Assembly: GCA_947449695.1 (NCBI GenBank)
Contig: CANFST010000027.1
Coordinates: 1 to 37,316, forward strand
Length of the DNA: 37,316 bases
Origin: Chitinophagales bacterium
GTDB taxonomy: Bacteria > Bacteroidota > Bacteroidia > Chitinophagales > CAIODY01
Reading direction: 5' to 3'
The translations under genes and the position numbers were made by a program. Of the stretch, positions 17,407 through 25,650 are shown in pieces (within the stretch, counting starts at the first letter, position 1; each line of letters begins with the position of its first letter). The notes under the pieces are model-generated. The model did no database searches, was not told the DNA's origin, and saw only the letters and a program-made list of their open reading frames with translations.

Positions 17407-18180
17407 ATGATTTTTTGTTGTGCTGTGGCTACTGCTCCGCTTCGTGCCGAGCCTGAACACAAAGCTGAAATGGTTTCACAATTACTTTTTGGGGAAGAAG
17501 TAAAACAAATTACTTTGCAAGATAATTGGATTAAAGTGAAATGTTTAAATGATAATTACGAAGGTTGGGTTGAAAAAAATTCCATGATTCCTTTTGAAGA
17601 ACAAAGCATTGATAAAAAATTCAAAAAACATATAGCAAGTAAATTATCTTCTTTAATCAACAGCCAAAATGCAGTAATAGTAAGTCTTTTACCAGGTTCT
17701 GAGATTTATTTAGACTCTGAAAACAATGCCTTATTCAACAACCATTTATGCTTATTTTCTGGTAATACACTTTCAATCAATGATAGTAAAACAATTTTCA
17801 ATAAAACAAATTTAGTCTCAGATGCATTTCAATTTTTAAATACTCCGTATCTGTGGGGTGGTAAATCATTATTTGGTGCTGATTGCAGTGGTTTTACACA
17901 AACTATTTTTAAAATAAATGGGATTAACATCCCCAGAGATGCCAATCAACAAGCTGAATTAGGCAAAATTATTGAATTTAATAAAGCAGAAAAAGGTGAT
18001 GTGGCATTTTTTAAAAACAATTCGGGTCGTGTAACTCATGTGGGAATATGCTTAGATAATAGAATGATTATTCATTGCAGTATTCAGGTAAAAATTGAAA
18101 AATTAGATGAATCTGGTATTTGGAATGAAGACCAAAAGAAATATTCTCATCAATTAGCATTTATTAAAAGGATAATCTGA
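17407..18180 (+). CDS. NlpC/P60 peptidase with SH3-like domain (YkfC-type)
   Basis: 257 aa. An N-terminal bacterial SH3-like part (PLRAEPEHKAEMVSQLLFGE, then GWVE) is followed by an NlpC/P60 domain whose catalytic triad is visible: Cys160 in GADCSG, His211 in VTHVGI, and His223 in IIHCS. YLWGG at 148-152 is the usual substrate-loop motif. Family members cleave gamma-D-glutamyl-diamino acid bonds of peptidoglycan peptides. No signal peptide is apparent, only a short uncharged start (MIFCCAVATA), so it may act in the cytoplasm on imported muropeptides like Bacillus YkfC. The MurQ gene 14 bases downstream supports this. The start is the only ATG before the SH3 part. Confidence 0.9.
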   Translation: MIFCCAVATAPLRAEPEHKAEMVSQLLFGEEVKQITLQDNWIKVKCLNDNYEGWVEKNSMIPFEEQSIDKKFKKHIASKLSSLINSQNAVIVSLLPGSEIYLDSENNALFNNHLCLFSGNTLSINDSKTIFNKTNLVSDAFQFLNTPYLWGGKSLFGADCSGFTQTIFKINGINIPRDANQQAELGKIIEFNKAEKGDVAFFKNNSGRVTHVGICLDNRMIIHCSIQVKIEKLDESGIWNEDQKKYSHQLAFIKRII

Positions 18181-18194
18181 AAAAAACACATGAA

Positions 18195-19004
18195 ATGAAT
18201 AATAAAGTAACTGAACAAACTTCTTTACATCGTCATCTCGAAAAAAAAACTACATTTGAATTATTACAACTCATTAATGAAGAAGATGTTAAAGTTCCGC
18301 AGATCATCAACAAAGTTTTGCCATCAATTGAAAAATTAGTTGATGCAGTGGTTGATAAATTGTTATCTGGTGGAAGATTATTTTACATAGGTGCAGGCAC
18401 AAGCGGCAGATTAGGAATAGTTGATGCAAGTGAATGTCCGCCTACATTTGGAGTTGATCATAGGTTGGTTATTGGTTTAATTGCAGGAGGTGACAAAGCA
18501 ATTAGAAAAGCAGTTGAATTTGCAGAAGATGATACGGAACAAGGTTGGAGAGATTTGCAGACACATCAAATTTCTGAAAAAGATTTTGTAATAGGTATTG
18601 CTGCAAGTGGTTCTACGCCTTATGTAGCAGGCGCATTGAAACTTTGCAGAATAAATAATATTTCTACTGGTTGCATTTGTTGCAATGAAAATTCATTGGT
18701 GTCAGCTGAGGCAGATTTCCCTATTGAAGTAGTTGTTGGGCCTGAATTTATTACTGGAAGTACAAGAATGAAAAGTGGTACAGCACAAAAATTAGTTTTA
18801 AATATGGTTTCTACTTGTGTAATGATAAAATTGGGCAGAGTTGAAGACAATAAAATGGTGAACATGCAATTGAGCAACGAAAAATTAGTGGATAGAGGAG
18901 TAAAAATGGTAATGGAAAAAACTAGACTTAATTATAATGAAGCAAAAAAAGTATTGCTCGAAATGGGCAGTGTGAAAAAAGTTGTGGATGCTTTTAACCA
19001 ATAA
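18195..19004 (+). CDS. murQ: N-acetylmuramic acid 6-phosphate etherase
   Basis: 269 aa, slightly short but normal for Bacteroidota. MurQ removes the lactyl ether from MurNAc-6-phosphate to give GlcNAc-6-phosphate, which allows re-use of cell-wall sugar. The SIS fold motif GAGTSGRLGIVDASECPPTFG spans 66-86 and contains the catalytic Glu80. A second acidic site is probably Glu111 in EFAEDDTEQG. IAASGSTPYV and GSTRMKSGTAQK are further family blocks. It follows the NlpC/P60 gene by 14 bases with no terminator, so the two form a recycling operon. No anhMurNAc kinase (anmK) or MurNAc kinase gene is present in the window; it must lie elsewhere if the pathway is complete. Confidence 0.95.
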   Translation: MNNKVTEQTSLHRHLEKKTTFELLQLINEEDVKVPQIINKVLPSIEKLVDAVVDKLLSGGRLFYIGAGTSGRLGIVDASECPPTFGVDHRLVIGLIAGGDKAIRKAVEFAEDDTEQGWRDLQTHQISEKDFVIGIAASGSTPYVAGALKLCRINNISTGCICCNENSLVSAEADFPIEVVVGPEFITGSTRMKSGTAQKLVLNMVSTCVMIKLGRVEDNKMVNMQLSNEKLVDRGVKMVMEKTRLNYNEAKKVLLEMGSVKKVVDAFNQ

Positions 19005-19040
19005 TTATTATTTCCGAAATCGAAATGCAGTTTCTTTACC

Positions 19041-19048
19041 TACCTTTG
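19041..19048 (+). promoter_or_regulatory. Putative -7 box for rseP
   Basis: TACCTTTG is an exact TAnnTTTG match 76 bases before the ATG at 19125, implying a leader of roughly 70 bases. The leader has no obvious structure. Confidence 0.4.
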
Positions 19049-19124
19049 CAGGCTTTTAACGATAATTAGTTACAAGCAAAGTAGTTTATAATTGGTTATC
19101 TAATTTTTAAATCCACGTTTTCAT

Positions 19125-20489
19125 ATGGAAATCCTTATTCAGATTATTCATCTCATAATGGCTTTGTCTTTGTTGGTATTCCTGCACGAGATGGGGCATT
19201 TTTTAGCAGCACGTTGGTTTAAAATAAGAGTGGATAAATTTTATTTGTTCTTTGATTTTCTTTTCCCATTACCTAATATTTTAAAATTTTCTTTATTCAA
19301 AAAGAAAATTGGGGATACTGAATGGGGTTTAGGTTGGTTTCCAATGGGAGGTTATGTTCAGATAAATGGTATGATTGACGAAAGCATGGATAAAGACACC
19401 ATGGCTCAACCCGAGCAGCCATGGGAGTTCAGAAGTAAACCAGCTTGGCAAAGATTAATTGTAATGATTGGTGGTGTGGTAGTTAATTTAATTTTAGGTT
19501 TTGTTATTTTTAGTTTTATAATGTGGAAATGGGGCGATATGTACATACCAACAGCCAATTTAAAATATGGCATTTATGCTGATTCACTTGGGCAACAAAT
19601 GGGGCTGAAATCTGGAGATAAAATATTAAGTATTGACAATAAAACAGTAGAAAACTTTAATGCGATTGAAAGTGAAATTGTATTAAACAATGCTAGCACC
19701 ATTCAAATCATTCGTGATTCCCAAAAGACAGAGATTGCCATACCAAAAGGAATGATTGGCAAACTGACTACAAGTAAAAATGAAGGTTTTATTGAGGCTC
19801 GTCGAAAATTTATTATTACTGACATTGCTGCTGGAAGTGGCGCAGCTAAGGCTGGATTAAAACCAATGGATAAAGTGGTTAAAATGAACGATAGCGATAT
19901 ATGTTATTATGACCAAATTGTACCCTTTTTAAAAAAACATAAAGAGCAAACAATACATATTCAAATCGAAAGAAACGGAGAGATAATTAATAAAGATATT
20001 TCTGTTTCTAAATCAGGAACATTAGGGGTAGTTTTAGCAGATACTTCTGATTTGAAATATAATATGCAAAAATACTCGTTGGTTTCTGCAATTCCAGCAG
20101 GGATTAATCGTTCATTTAATATTCTAGGTAATTATATCAAAGGGTTAAATCAAATTTTCAAATCTTTTTTTGGCAAAAGTGAAGTAAGTGCAAGTGATAA
20201 TGTTGGTGGATTTGGTAGCATGACTAAAATGATGCCTAATATTTGGGGCGATTGGTATAAATTCTGGACGTTGACCGGAATTTTATCTTTGGTATTAGCA
20301 TTTATGAATATGCTTCCAATACCAGCTTTAGATGGCGGACACGTAGTATTTTGTTTATACGAAATAATTTTCCGTCGCAAACCAAGTGTCAAAGTGCTTG
20401 AGTATTCACAATATGTGGGTATGGCTTTATTATTAAGCTTAATGATATATGCAAATGGCAATGATATTTATCGCCATTTTTTTAAATAA
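19125..20489 (+). CDS. rseP: RseP-type site-2 intramembrane zinc protease
   Basis: 454 aa. This M50 family enzyme cleaves transmembrane anti-sigma factors and leftover signal peptides inside the membrane. The first TM segment contains the zinc site HEMGH (His21, Glu22, His25). The third zinc ligand motif is NMLPIPALDGGH with Asp403 in a C-terminal TM. Between them are two PDZ-like regions, each with a Gly-Leu-Lys plus 'GDK/MDK' carboxylate-loop pattern (MGLKSGDKILSI and AGLKPMDKVVKM). The N-terminal part has a long loop after the HEMGH segment (FYLFFDFLFPLPN) that is normal for Bacteroidota members. No sigma or anti-sigma gene is nearby. It ends at a strong terminator. Confidence 0.95.
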   Translation: MEILIQIIHLIMALSLLVFLHEMGHFLAARWFKIRVDKFYLFFDFLFPLPNILKFSLFKKKIGDTEWGLGWFPMGGYVQINGMIDESMDKDTMAQPEQPWEFRSKPAWQRLIVMIGGVVVNLILGFVIFSFIMWKWGDMYIPTANLKYGIYADSLGQQMGLKSGDKILSIDNKTVENFNAIESEIVLNNASTIQIIRDSQKTEIAIPKGMIGKLTTSKNEGFIEARRKFIITDIAAGSGAAKAGLKPMDKVVKMNDSDICYYDQIVPFLKKHKEQTIHIQIERNGEIINKDISVSKSGTLGVVLADTSDLKYNMQKYSLVSAIPAGINRSFNILGNYIKGLNQIFKSFFGKSEVSASDNVGGFGSMTKMMPNIWGDWYKFWTLTGILSLVLAFMNMLPIPALDGGHVVFCLYEIIFRRKPSVKVLEYSQYVGMALLLSLMIYANGNDIYRHFFK

Positions 20490-20510
20490 CATTCTATTTT
20501 TTTCAAAATT

Positions 20511-20547
20511 AAAAAGCCCAAATCAATTCAGATTTGGGCTTTTTTTA
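20511..20547. terminator. Intrinsic terminator, bidirectional
   Basis: AAAAAGCCCAAATC (20511-20524) and GATTTGGGCTTTTT (20531-20544) form a perfect 14-bp stem with a 6-nt loop, then a T7 run. It separates rseP from the convergent gene ending at 20566. Confidence 0.93.
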
Positions 20548-20565
20548 TTCTGTTTTTAAAATAAA

Positions 20566-21006
20566 TTAATCGTGATGCTGATCGTTTGGACCACCGCCAT
20601 TTGGTAATTTATTTTTTCTTTCAGCTTCTTTTTTCAAGTACTCTTGATATTGTTCTGCAGTTAAAATATTTTTCAATGCATTGTCCCTTTCCATTTCTAA
20701 ATCTTTGGCCTCTTTTCTAAAATCTTCCTTTTTTATAGTGCTTTTTTTACTTTGTAATATTTCTTTTTTTGAGTAAAAATTAAATAAGGCCGCATTGACT
20801 TTACTTTGTTGTTCGGCTGACAACTTCAAATCTTTTGCCATATGCTCAGCTTTTTTCTTTGCATGTTGGTCTGGCGGCAACATTTCTTTTTTGGGTTGTG
20901 GCTTTTCTTGACCAGATGTTGTCGGAACTTGTGGCGGTTGATTCTGAGCCAAAATAACCGAATGTGTTGAAATAATAAATACTACGGATGCTAAAAATTT
21001 TTTCAT
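20566..21006 (-). CDS. Small periplasmic protein, Spy/LTxxQ- or DUF4890-like
   Basis: 146 aa with a signal peptide ending near ILAQ. A Pro/Gln-rich linker is followed by an all-helical charged region with two LTxxQ-like motifs, LSAEQQ near residue 62 and LTAEQYQEY near 120. Helical periplasmic proteins with paired LTxxQ motifs (Spy, CpxP, and Bacteroidota relatives) act as chaperones or stress sensors. The C-terminus is GGGPNDQHHD, with a His pair that might bind metal. The gene is single, faces rseP across a terminator, and has no TAnnTTTG box close by. Membership is based on pattern only. Confidence 0.75.
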   Translation of the reverse strand: MKKFLASVVFIISTHSVILAQNQPPQVPTTSGQEKPQPKKEMLPPDQHAKKKAEHMAKDLKLSAEQQSKVNAALFNFYSKKEILQSKKSTIKKEDFRKEAKDLEMERDNALKNILTAEQYQEYLKKEAERKNKLPNGGGPNDQHHD

Positions 21007-21175
21007 GATTAATTTGTTTTGTTTGGTGTAAAAATACTAATGTCTTTTTGACTATTCATTTTTGATAAAAGTTTAAACCGTCAACTAATTAAATACTAAA
21101 AAAAATCTTAGCCTAAATTAAAATAATTTTTAAAAAGTTATTTTTTATCTTAGCATTATCATTAAAATAAAATTT

Positions 21176-21865
21176 ATGCTTAAAAACACAATTACAATCC
21201 TACCATTTTTTGTTTTGTTACTGTCATTTTGCAACAATACAAATGCTCAGAGTAAGAATGATGAAAATAATTACTATAGGCGAAGGACCACTAATACCGA
21301 ATCAAAGATTTACCCAAAATTAATTTTTTGTTACTATCCTATTGCTGCTATTACCGGTAATTTTAAAATTGGAGTTGAACGTAAATTAAGTGATCTGCAA
21401 TCCATTAAAACAAATATCCGATTTGGATTTGGCGATAAAAGTTCAATCTATAATTATCAGACTCCATCCAATAGCTATTATAATAGTAATATTAGAAATT
21501 TTGTGATGGCTATGTTAGAAATGCAATTACGTTATTATTTTTCTGATAAGGCTCCAAACGGTTTCTATGGAGGTTTTTATAGCTATTACAAATTAGCCAA
21601 CTTCAATTACGCAAACTATAATAGTTATAATTATACTACAACTGATGCATCACAATTCTTAAATGGCGGTGGATTAGGGATATTAGTTGGAATACAAAAT
21701 GTGTCGCTTCAAAAAATAGCTCTTGATGTATATATGGGCAGCGGCATGAGTTTTACATCTCCTGAAGGGAACAATCTGCAATGTTTAAGCGGTGTTGCTG
21801 ATAGATATTTTAATGGTATTGGTTTTATTGTAGGAGCCAATGTTGGTTTAAGTTTGAGAAAATAA
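21176..21865 (+). CDS. Probable outer-membrane beta-barrel protein
   Basis: 229 aa with a signal peptide (MLKNTITILPFFVLLL..NAQ). The mature part begins with a Tyr/Arg/Asn-rich stretch, then repeated amphipathic beta-strands (GNFKIGVERKL, IKTNIRFGFGD, MLEMQLRYYFSD, GFYGGFYSYYK) and ends GANVGLSLRK, like a small outer-membrane barrel with a final aromatic- or Leu-containing strand. Middle loops are extremely rich in Tyr, Asn and Ser. It resembles DUF3575-type barrels in general form, but I cannot place it in a family with confidence. It stands alone between divergent and convergent neighbours. Confidence 0.7.
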   Translation: MLKNTITILPFFVLLLSFCNNTNAQSKNDENNYYRRRTTNTESKIYPKLIFCYYPIAAITGNFKIGVERKLSDLQSIKTNIRFGFGDKSSIYNYQTPSNSYYNSNIRNFVMAMLEMQLRYYFSDKAPNGFYGGFYSYYKLANFNYANYNSYNYTTTDASQFLNGGGLGILVGIQNVSLQKIALDVYMGSGMSFTSPEGNNLQCLSGVADRYFNGIGFIVGANVGLSLRK

Positions 21866-21880
21866 ACTTATCTCAAACTC

Positions 21881-22681
21881 CTATTCGTCTTTAATCGCTT
21901 GCTGTTTCATTTCAGTGGCTAAAGCACTTCCTAAATATTTTTCAACAGTATTATGAACCAAATACAAAACTGGTGTCATCAATACGGCAACAACAAATTT
22001 GTAAATATAATTACCCACACAAATAGTCATTACCAATCCAAAACTCCATTGTGATTCTGGTGGATAATTTGCCCAACGTGGATATAAATAGAAAGCAATA
22101 AACAACACCACAAAACTATCAACCAACTGCGAAACAATTGTGCTGCCTGTGCTTCGCAGCCAAATCAATTTTTCGCCAGTAACTTTTTTAATGCGATGAA
22201 AAATCACTACATCTACCACTTGACCAATTAAAAAAGCAGTTAGCGAACCAATAATAATCCCCAAACCTTGCCCAAAAATTTGATTGTAAGCAGCATTCAT
22301 ATCAGGCACACCAACTGATTTTTTGCTCCCTATCCAAAACGAAGCAGGCGTTAATTTTATCCCAACATACAACATTAAAAAAGCGTAAGCTAACAAAACA
22401 ACGGCCATGTAAGAAAGAAATTTGACACCTTTTTCACCAAAATATTCATTGATGATATCGGTCATTACAAATACTACAGGCCACAACAGAACACCCACTG
22501 TTAAATTGAACGAAAAGTTATTGCCGAATATCATCAGGTTCATAGGATGCAATCCCAATGAACCTTCTAAGCTGAATAATTTTACGCCCATAAATTCAGC
22601 AATAATAGCATTGGCAATAAAAAATCCACCTAAGATTAAAAAAAGTCGGCTGCCTTTGTTGTGAACCGGAGATGTAAGCAT
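21881..22681 (-). CDS. yhhQ: Queuosine precursor transporter (YhhQ/VUT family)
   Basis: 266 aa from the ATG at 22681; the longer reading to a TTG at 22717 adds 12 residues without support. It has six or so TM segments. Family blocks are ANAIIAEFMGVKLF in the first TM, VFVMTDIINEYFGEKG between TM 3 and 4, GQVVDVVIFHRIKK, LRSTGSTIVSQLVDS, and a late GNYIYKFVVAVLMTP. In E. coli YhhQ imports preQ0/preQ1 for queuosine at tRNA position 34. No queuosine synthesis genes are adjacent. The TDIINEYFG and STIVSQLVDS blocks make the family call secure; the exact substrate is from the family. Confidence 0.93.
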   Translation of the reverse strand: MLTSPVHNKGSRLFLILGGFFIANAIIAEFMGVKLFSLEGSLGLHPMNLMIFGNNFSFNLTVGVLLWPVVFVMTDIINEYFGEKGVKFLSYMAVVLLAYAFLMLYVGIKLTPASFWIGSKKSVGVPDMNAAYNQIFGQGLGIIIGSLTAFLIGQVVDVVIFHRIKKVTGEKLIWLRSTGSTIVSQLVDSFVVLFIAFYLYPRWANYPPESQWSFGLVMTICVGNYIYKFVVAVLMTPVLYLVHNTVEKYLGSALATEMKQQAIKDE

Positions 22682-22771
22682 CTTGAAATATTTTTTGTTC
22701 AAACAAAATACATCCAAAAAATGTTTTGGTTAAATTTTCTTTTTGTTTCTTTATCTAATTAAAATTTTTGA

Positions 22772-23689
22772 ATGGAATTTGATGTGACAATTTTGGGCAA
22801 CAGTTCTGCTAATCCTTCTTATGGCAGACATTTATCGGCGCAATTTATTCATCATGGCAATGATTATTTTTTGGTGGATTGTGGTGAAGGAACACAAATG
22901 CAATTGAATACATTTGAATTAAAAAAAAGCAGGATTAATCAAATTTTCATTAGTCATTTACACGGAGATCATTTCTTCGGATTAATAGGATTAATCAATA
23001 CTTTTAGCTTATTGAAGCGAACACAAACTTTACAAATATTTTGTCATGAACCATTGCAAATTATTTTAGAAACACAATTAAAACATACAGGTGCAATTTT
23101 ATCCTTCCCGATTGAATATAATTTTTTGCCTAATGAACATCAAACTATTTTTGAAACTAAACATCTTACAGTTGAAGCTTTCCCCCTCTCTCATCGAATA
23201 GCTTGTTGTGGATTTATTTTTAAAGAAAAAATTGGCGAACGAAAAATCATTAAATCACAAGTTGATAAATATAACGTACCTATTACCCAATTAAAAGATT
23301 TGCAACAAGGAAAAGATTTTACAAAGCCTAATGGTGAAATCATTGCAAATGAACTACTGACAAGTGCTCCAGCACCAACAAAAAGTTACGCTTACGTTAG
23401 CGATACCTGCTATTTAGCATCCATTATTCCGATTATTCAAAATGTAAATTGTTTGTATCACGAATCAACTTTTAAAAACGAAGATGCACAACGAGCTACT
23501 GATACATTTCATTGCACAGCTTCGCAAGCCGCTACAATAGCCCAATTGGCGAACGTGAAAAAATTATTATTGGGTCATTTTTCAGCAAAATATAAAACCG
23601 AACAATTGGATGAATTGCTCATTCAGGCAAAAGAAGTTTTTGCTGAAAGTTATATATCAGAAGAAGGATTAACTTTTAATATTGAATAA
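22772..23689 (+). CDS. rnz: Ribonuclease Z (tRNA 3' endonuclease)
   Basis: 305 aa, the short-form length. It cleaves 3' trailers from tRNA precursors. It is a metallo-beta-lactamase fold: first strand VTILGNSSANPSYGRH, then VDCGEGTQMQL, and zinc motif SHLHGDHFFGL with His62, His64, Asp66, His67. Later ligands are in PLSHRI, SDTCYL and the final LGHFSAKY. The exosite region around residues 150-180 (basic, GERKIIKSQVDKY) fits the tRNA-binding arm. It is the first gene of a close cluster: the downstream frame opens before its stop codon. Confidence 0.95.
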   Translation: MEFDVTILGNSSANPSYGRHLSAQFIHHGNDYFLVDCGEGTQMQLNTFELKKSRINQIFISHLHGDHFFGLIGLINTFSLLKRTQTLQIFCHEPLQIILETQLKHTGAILSFPIEYNFLPNEHQTIFETKHLTVEAFPLSHRIACCGFIFKEKIGERKIIKSQVDKYNVPITQLKDLQQGKDFTKPNGEIIANELLTSAPAPTKSYAYVSDTCYLASIIPIIQNVNCLYHESTFKNEDAQRATDTFHCTASQAATIAQLANVKKLLLGHFSAKYKTEQLDELLIQAKEVFAESYISEEGLTFNIE

Positions 23690-23729
23690 ACTATTGGAAT
23701 TTTTTCCTTGTAAAATGTTTCTTTGCAAC

Positions 23730-25649
23730 ATGAATTTTATGCTTGAAAATTTTCATCAGTTTTGGAAAAGATTTATTGTAAGTCTATTAATCTTTTCATT
23801 GTGCCGCTTGATTTTTGTTTTATTCAATCACTCCTCATTTCCAAATTTGAATTTTAGAAATGTAATTCAATTTTTCCTATTTGGAATTCGATTTGATATG
23901 GTGGCAGCCATATATTTAAACGCCCTTATTCTATTAATTTGTAGCCTGCCTAGTAATTTTATTTTTAACAAATGGTATCGAAATTTTAAACAAATTTTAT
24001 TCATTGTACTTCATATTCCTGCCTTGATTTTAGAATTAATTGATGTCGCATTTTTTCCTTACAATTTAAAACGTTCTACTATTGCCATTACAAAAGTTGG
24101 TGATGAAGTTGCAGGACAATGGAAAACCTATTTAGTTTCATTTTGGTATTTGTTTCTAATTTTGTTTTTACTGATTTATTTATTGAATTTTATTTCCAAA
24201 AAATGGTTGGCGAAAAATGAAAAAACAATTTCATTTTCATCCATAAAAAATTATTGGATAAAATGGTTTGCTGGATTTTTAGTTAGTGTTGGATTGTGTA
24301 TTTTAATGGTTCGAGGCGGATGGCAATACATCCCAATATCAGCCACCAGCGCTGGTGAAATGGTTGATGAAGAATTTACACCTATTATTACAAATACCAC
24401 TTTCACTTTTTTTCAATCTGCATTTTTACCGCAGATCGAAGCAAAAAGATATTTCTCGGATGATACTTGTAAAAGCCTTTTTACCAATCAGTTTTATATT
24501 TCAAAAAATGATACCCTCGAAAAAATATTGCATCGCAAACCTAATGTGATGATAATCATTTGGGAAAGTTTAGCAAAAGAATATGTTGGCTATTTCAATC
24601 ATTATCCAAAAAGTTATACGCCATTTTTAGATTCTATCTGCTCCAACTCATTAGTTTGCACAAATGCATTTGCCAACGCCAAACATAGCCATGAAGGTAT
24701 GTGCGCCGTGATGGCAGGCATTCCATCATTGATGGATTTTTGTTTTTATTATTCTTCTTATCAAAGCAACAGAATAAAAGGTGTGGGGGAATATTTGAAA
24801 GAAATGAATTACAGCACGGCATTTTTTCATGGTGGAAACAATGGCAGCATGAAATTTAATTCCTTCAGCAAATTATGTGGCTTCGAAAAATACTATGGCA
24901 GAAATGAATATACTGAACCGGAAAGAGATTTTGATGGCACTTGGGGAATTTGGGACGACAAATTTTTTCCATTTGTTGCCGATAAAATGAATGACATGAA
25001 AGAGCCATTTTGCACTGGTTTATTCACTCTATCATCGCATCACCCATACATTGTTCCAAATTTTTTTGAAGGGAAATTTCCTAAAGGGCAAATAGAAATT
25101 TTGCAAACTGTTGCTTACACAGATTATGCTTTGCAACAATTTTTTGCAAAAGCAAGTAAAATGAAATGGTTTGAAAACACATTGTTTATTATTACTGGCG
25201 ACCATACTTCACAAAATTCCAATCCGATGTATAACAATACAATCGGGGCTTTCAAGCTACCATTGGTTTTTTATATGCCAGGTAAATTAAAGGGGCGAAT
25301 TGATTTGCCAACTCAACAAGTGGACATTTTGCCAACTGTTTTGGAAATGTGTGGTTATGAAGGAAATGCGGCAAGCTTTGGCAGAAGCGTATTTCAAGCC
25401 GATTCAAATTCAACAATTGCAAGTTGGGTGAATGATAATTACTTAATTTGCAATAATAAATTAGGTGTAATTTTTAATGGTAAAAATGTAACCAATTGCT
25501 TTGAATACAAAAAAGACACGGCCTGCAAAACCAATGTGGCTATGAAATACAGCAAAGAAACAAATGAATTAAGCATAAAAATAAAAGCAGTAATTCAAAC
25601 TTATAACAATGCTATGCTGCATAACAAACTGTATCCATCAGTAAAATAA
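23730..25649 (+). CDS. LtaS-like phosphoglycerol transferase (alkaline phosphatase superfamily)
   Basis: About 639 aa. The frame opens with a TTG at 23682 inside rnz; ATGs at 23715, 23730 and 23739 are better starts and I chose 23730. Five or so TM segments occupy the first ~200 residues, then a periplasmic catalytic domain. Sulfatase-type features are NVMIIIWESLAKEYVG (first metal site), KHSHEGMCAVMAGIPSL with the probable Ser nucleophile at residue 320, FFHGGNNGSM, and TGDHTSQN near the end. LtaS makes polyglycerol-phosphate in Firmicutes; Gram-negative relatives (OpgB, EptA-like) decorate glycans or lipid A. Bacteroidota members are of unknown substrate. It is tightly followed by the kinase gene (1 base between stop and ATG). 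Confidence 0.88.
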   Translation: MNFMLENFHQFWKRFIVSLLIFSLCRLIFVLFNHSSFPNLNFRNVIQFFLFGIRFDMVAAIYLNALILLICSLPSNFIFNKWYRNFKQILFIVLHIPALILELIDVAFFPYNLKRSTIAITKVGDEVAGQWKTYLVSFWYLFLILFLLIYLLNFISKKWLAKNEKTISFSSIKNYWIKWFAGFLVSVGLCILMVRGGWQYIPISATSAGEMVDEEFTPIITNTTFTFFQSAFLPQIEAKRYFSDDTCKSLFTNQFYISKNDTLEKILHRKPNVMIIIWESLAKEYVGYFNHYPKSYTPFLDSICSNSLVCTNAFANAKHSHEGMCAVMAGIPSLMDFCFYYSSYQSNRIKGVGEYLKEMNYSTAFFHGGNNGSMKFNSFSKLCGFEKYYGRNEYTEPERDFDGTWGIWDDKFFPFVADKMNDMKEPFCTGLFTLSSHHPYIVPNFFEGKFPKGQIEILQTVAYTDYALQQFFAKASKMKWFENTLFIITGDHTSQNSNPMYNNTIGAFKLPLVFYMPGKLKGRIDLPTQQVDILPTVLEMCGYEGNAASFGRSVFQADSNSTIASWVNDNYLICNNKLGVIFNGKNVTNCFEYKKDTACKTNVAMKYSKETNELSIKIKAVIQTYNNAMLHNKLYPSVK

Positions 25650-25650
25650 A

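Noticed and set aside
23682-23729. TTG start of the phosphoglycerol transferase inside rnz
   Set aside because: It would add residues with no membrane or domain role (NKLLEFFPCK), and three in-frame ATGs follow close by just before the first TM segment.
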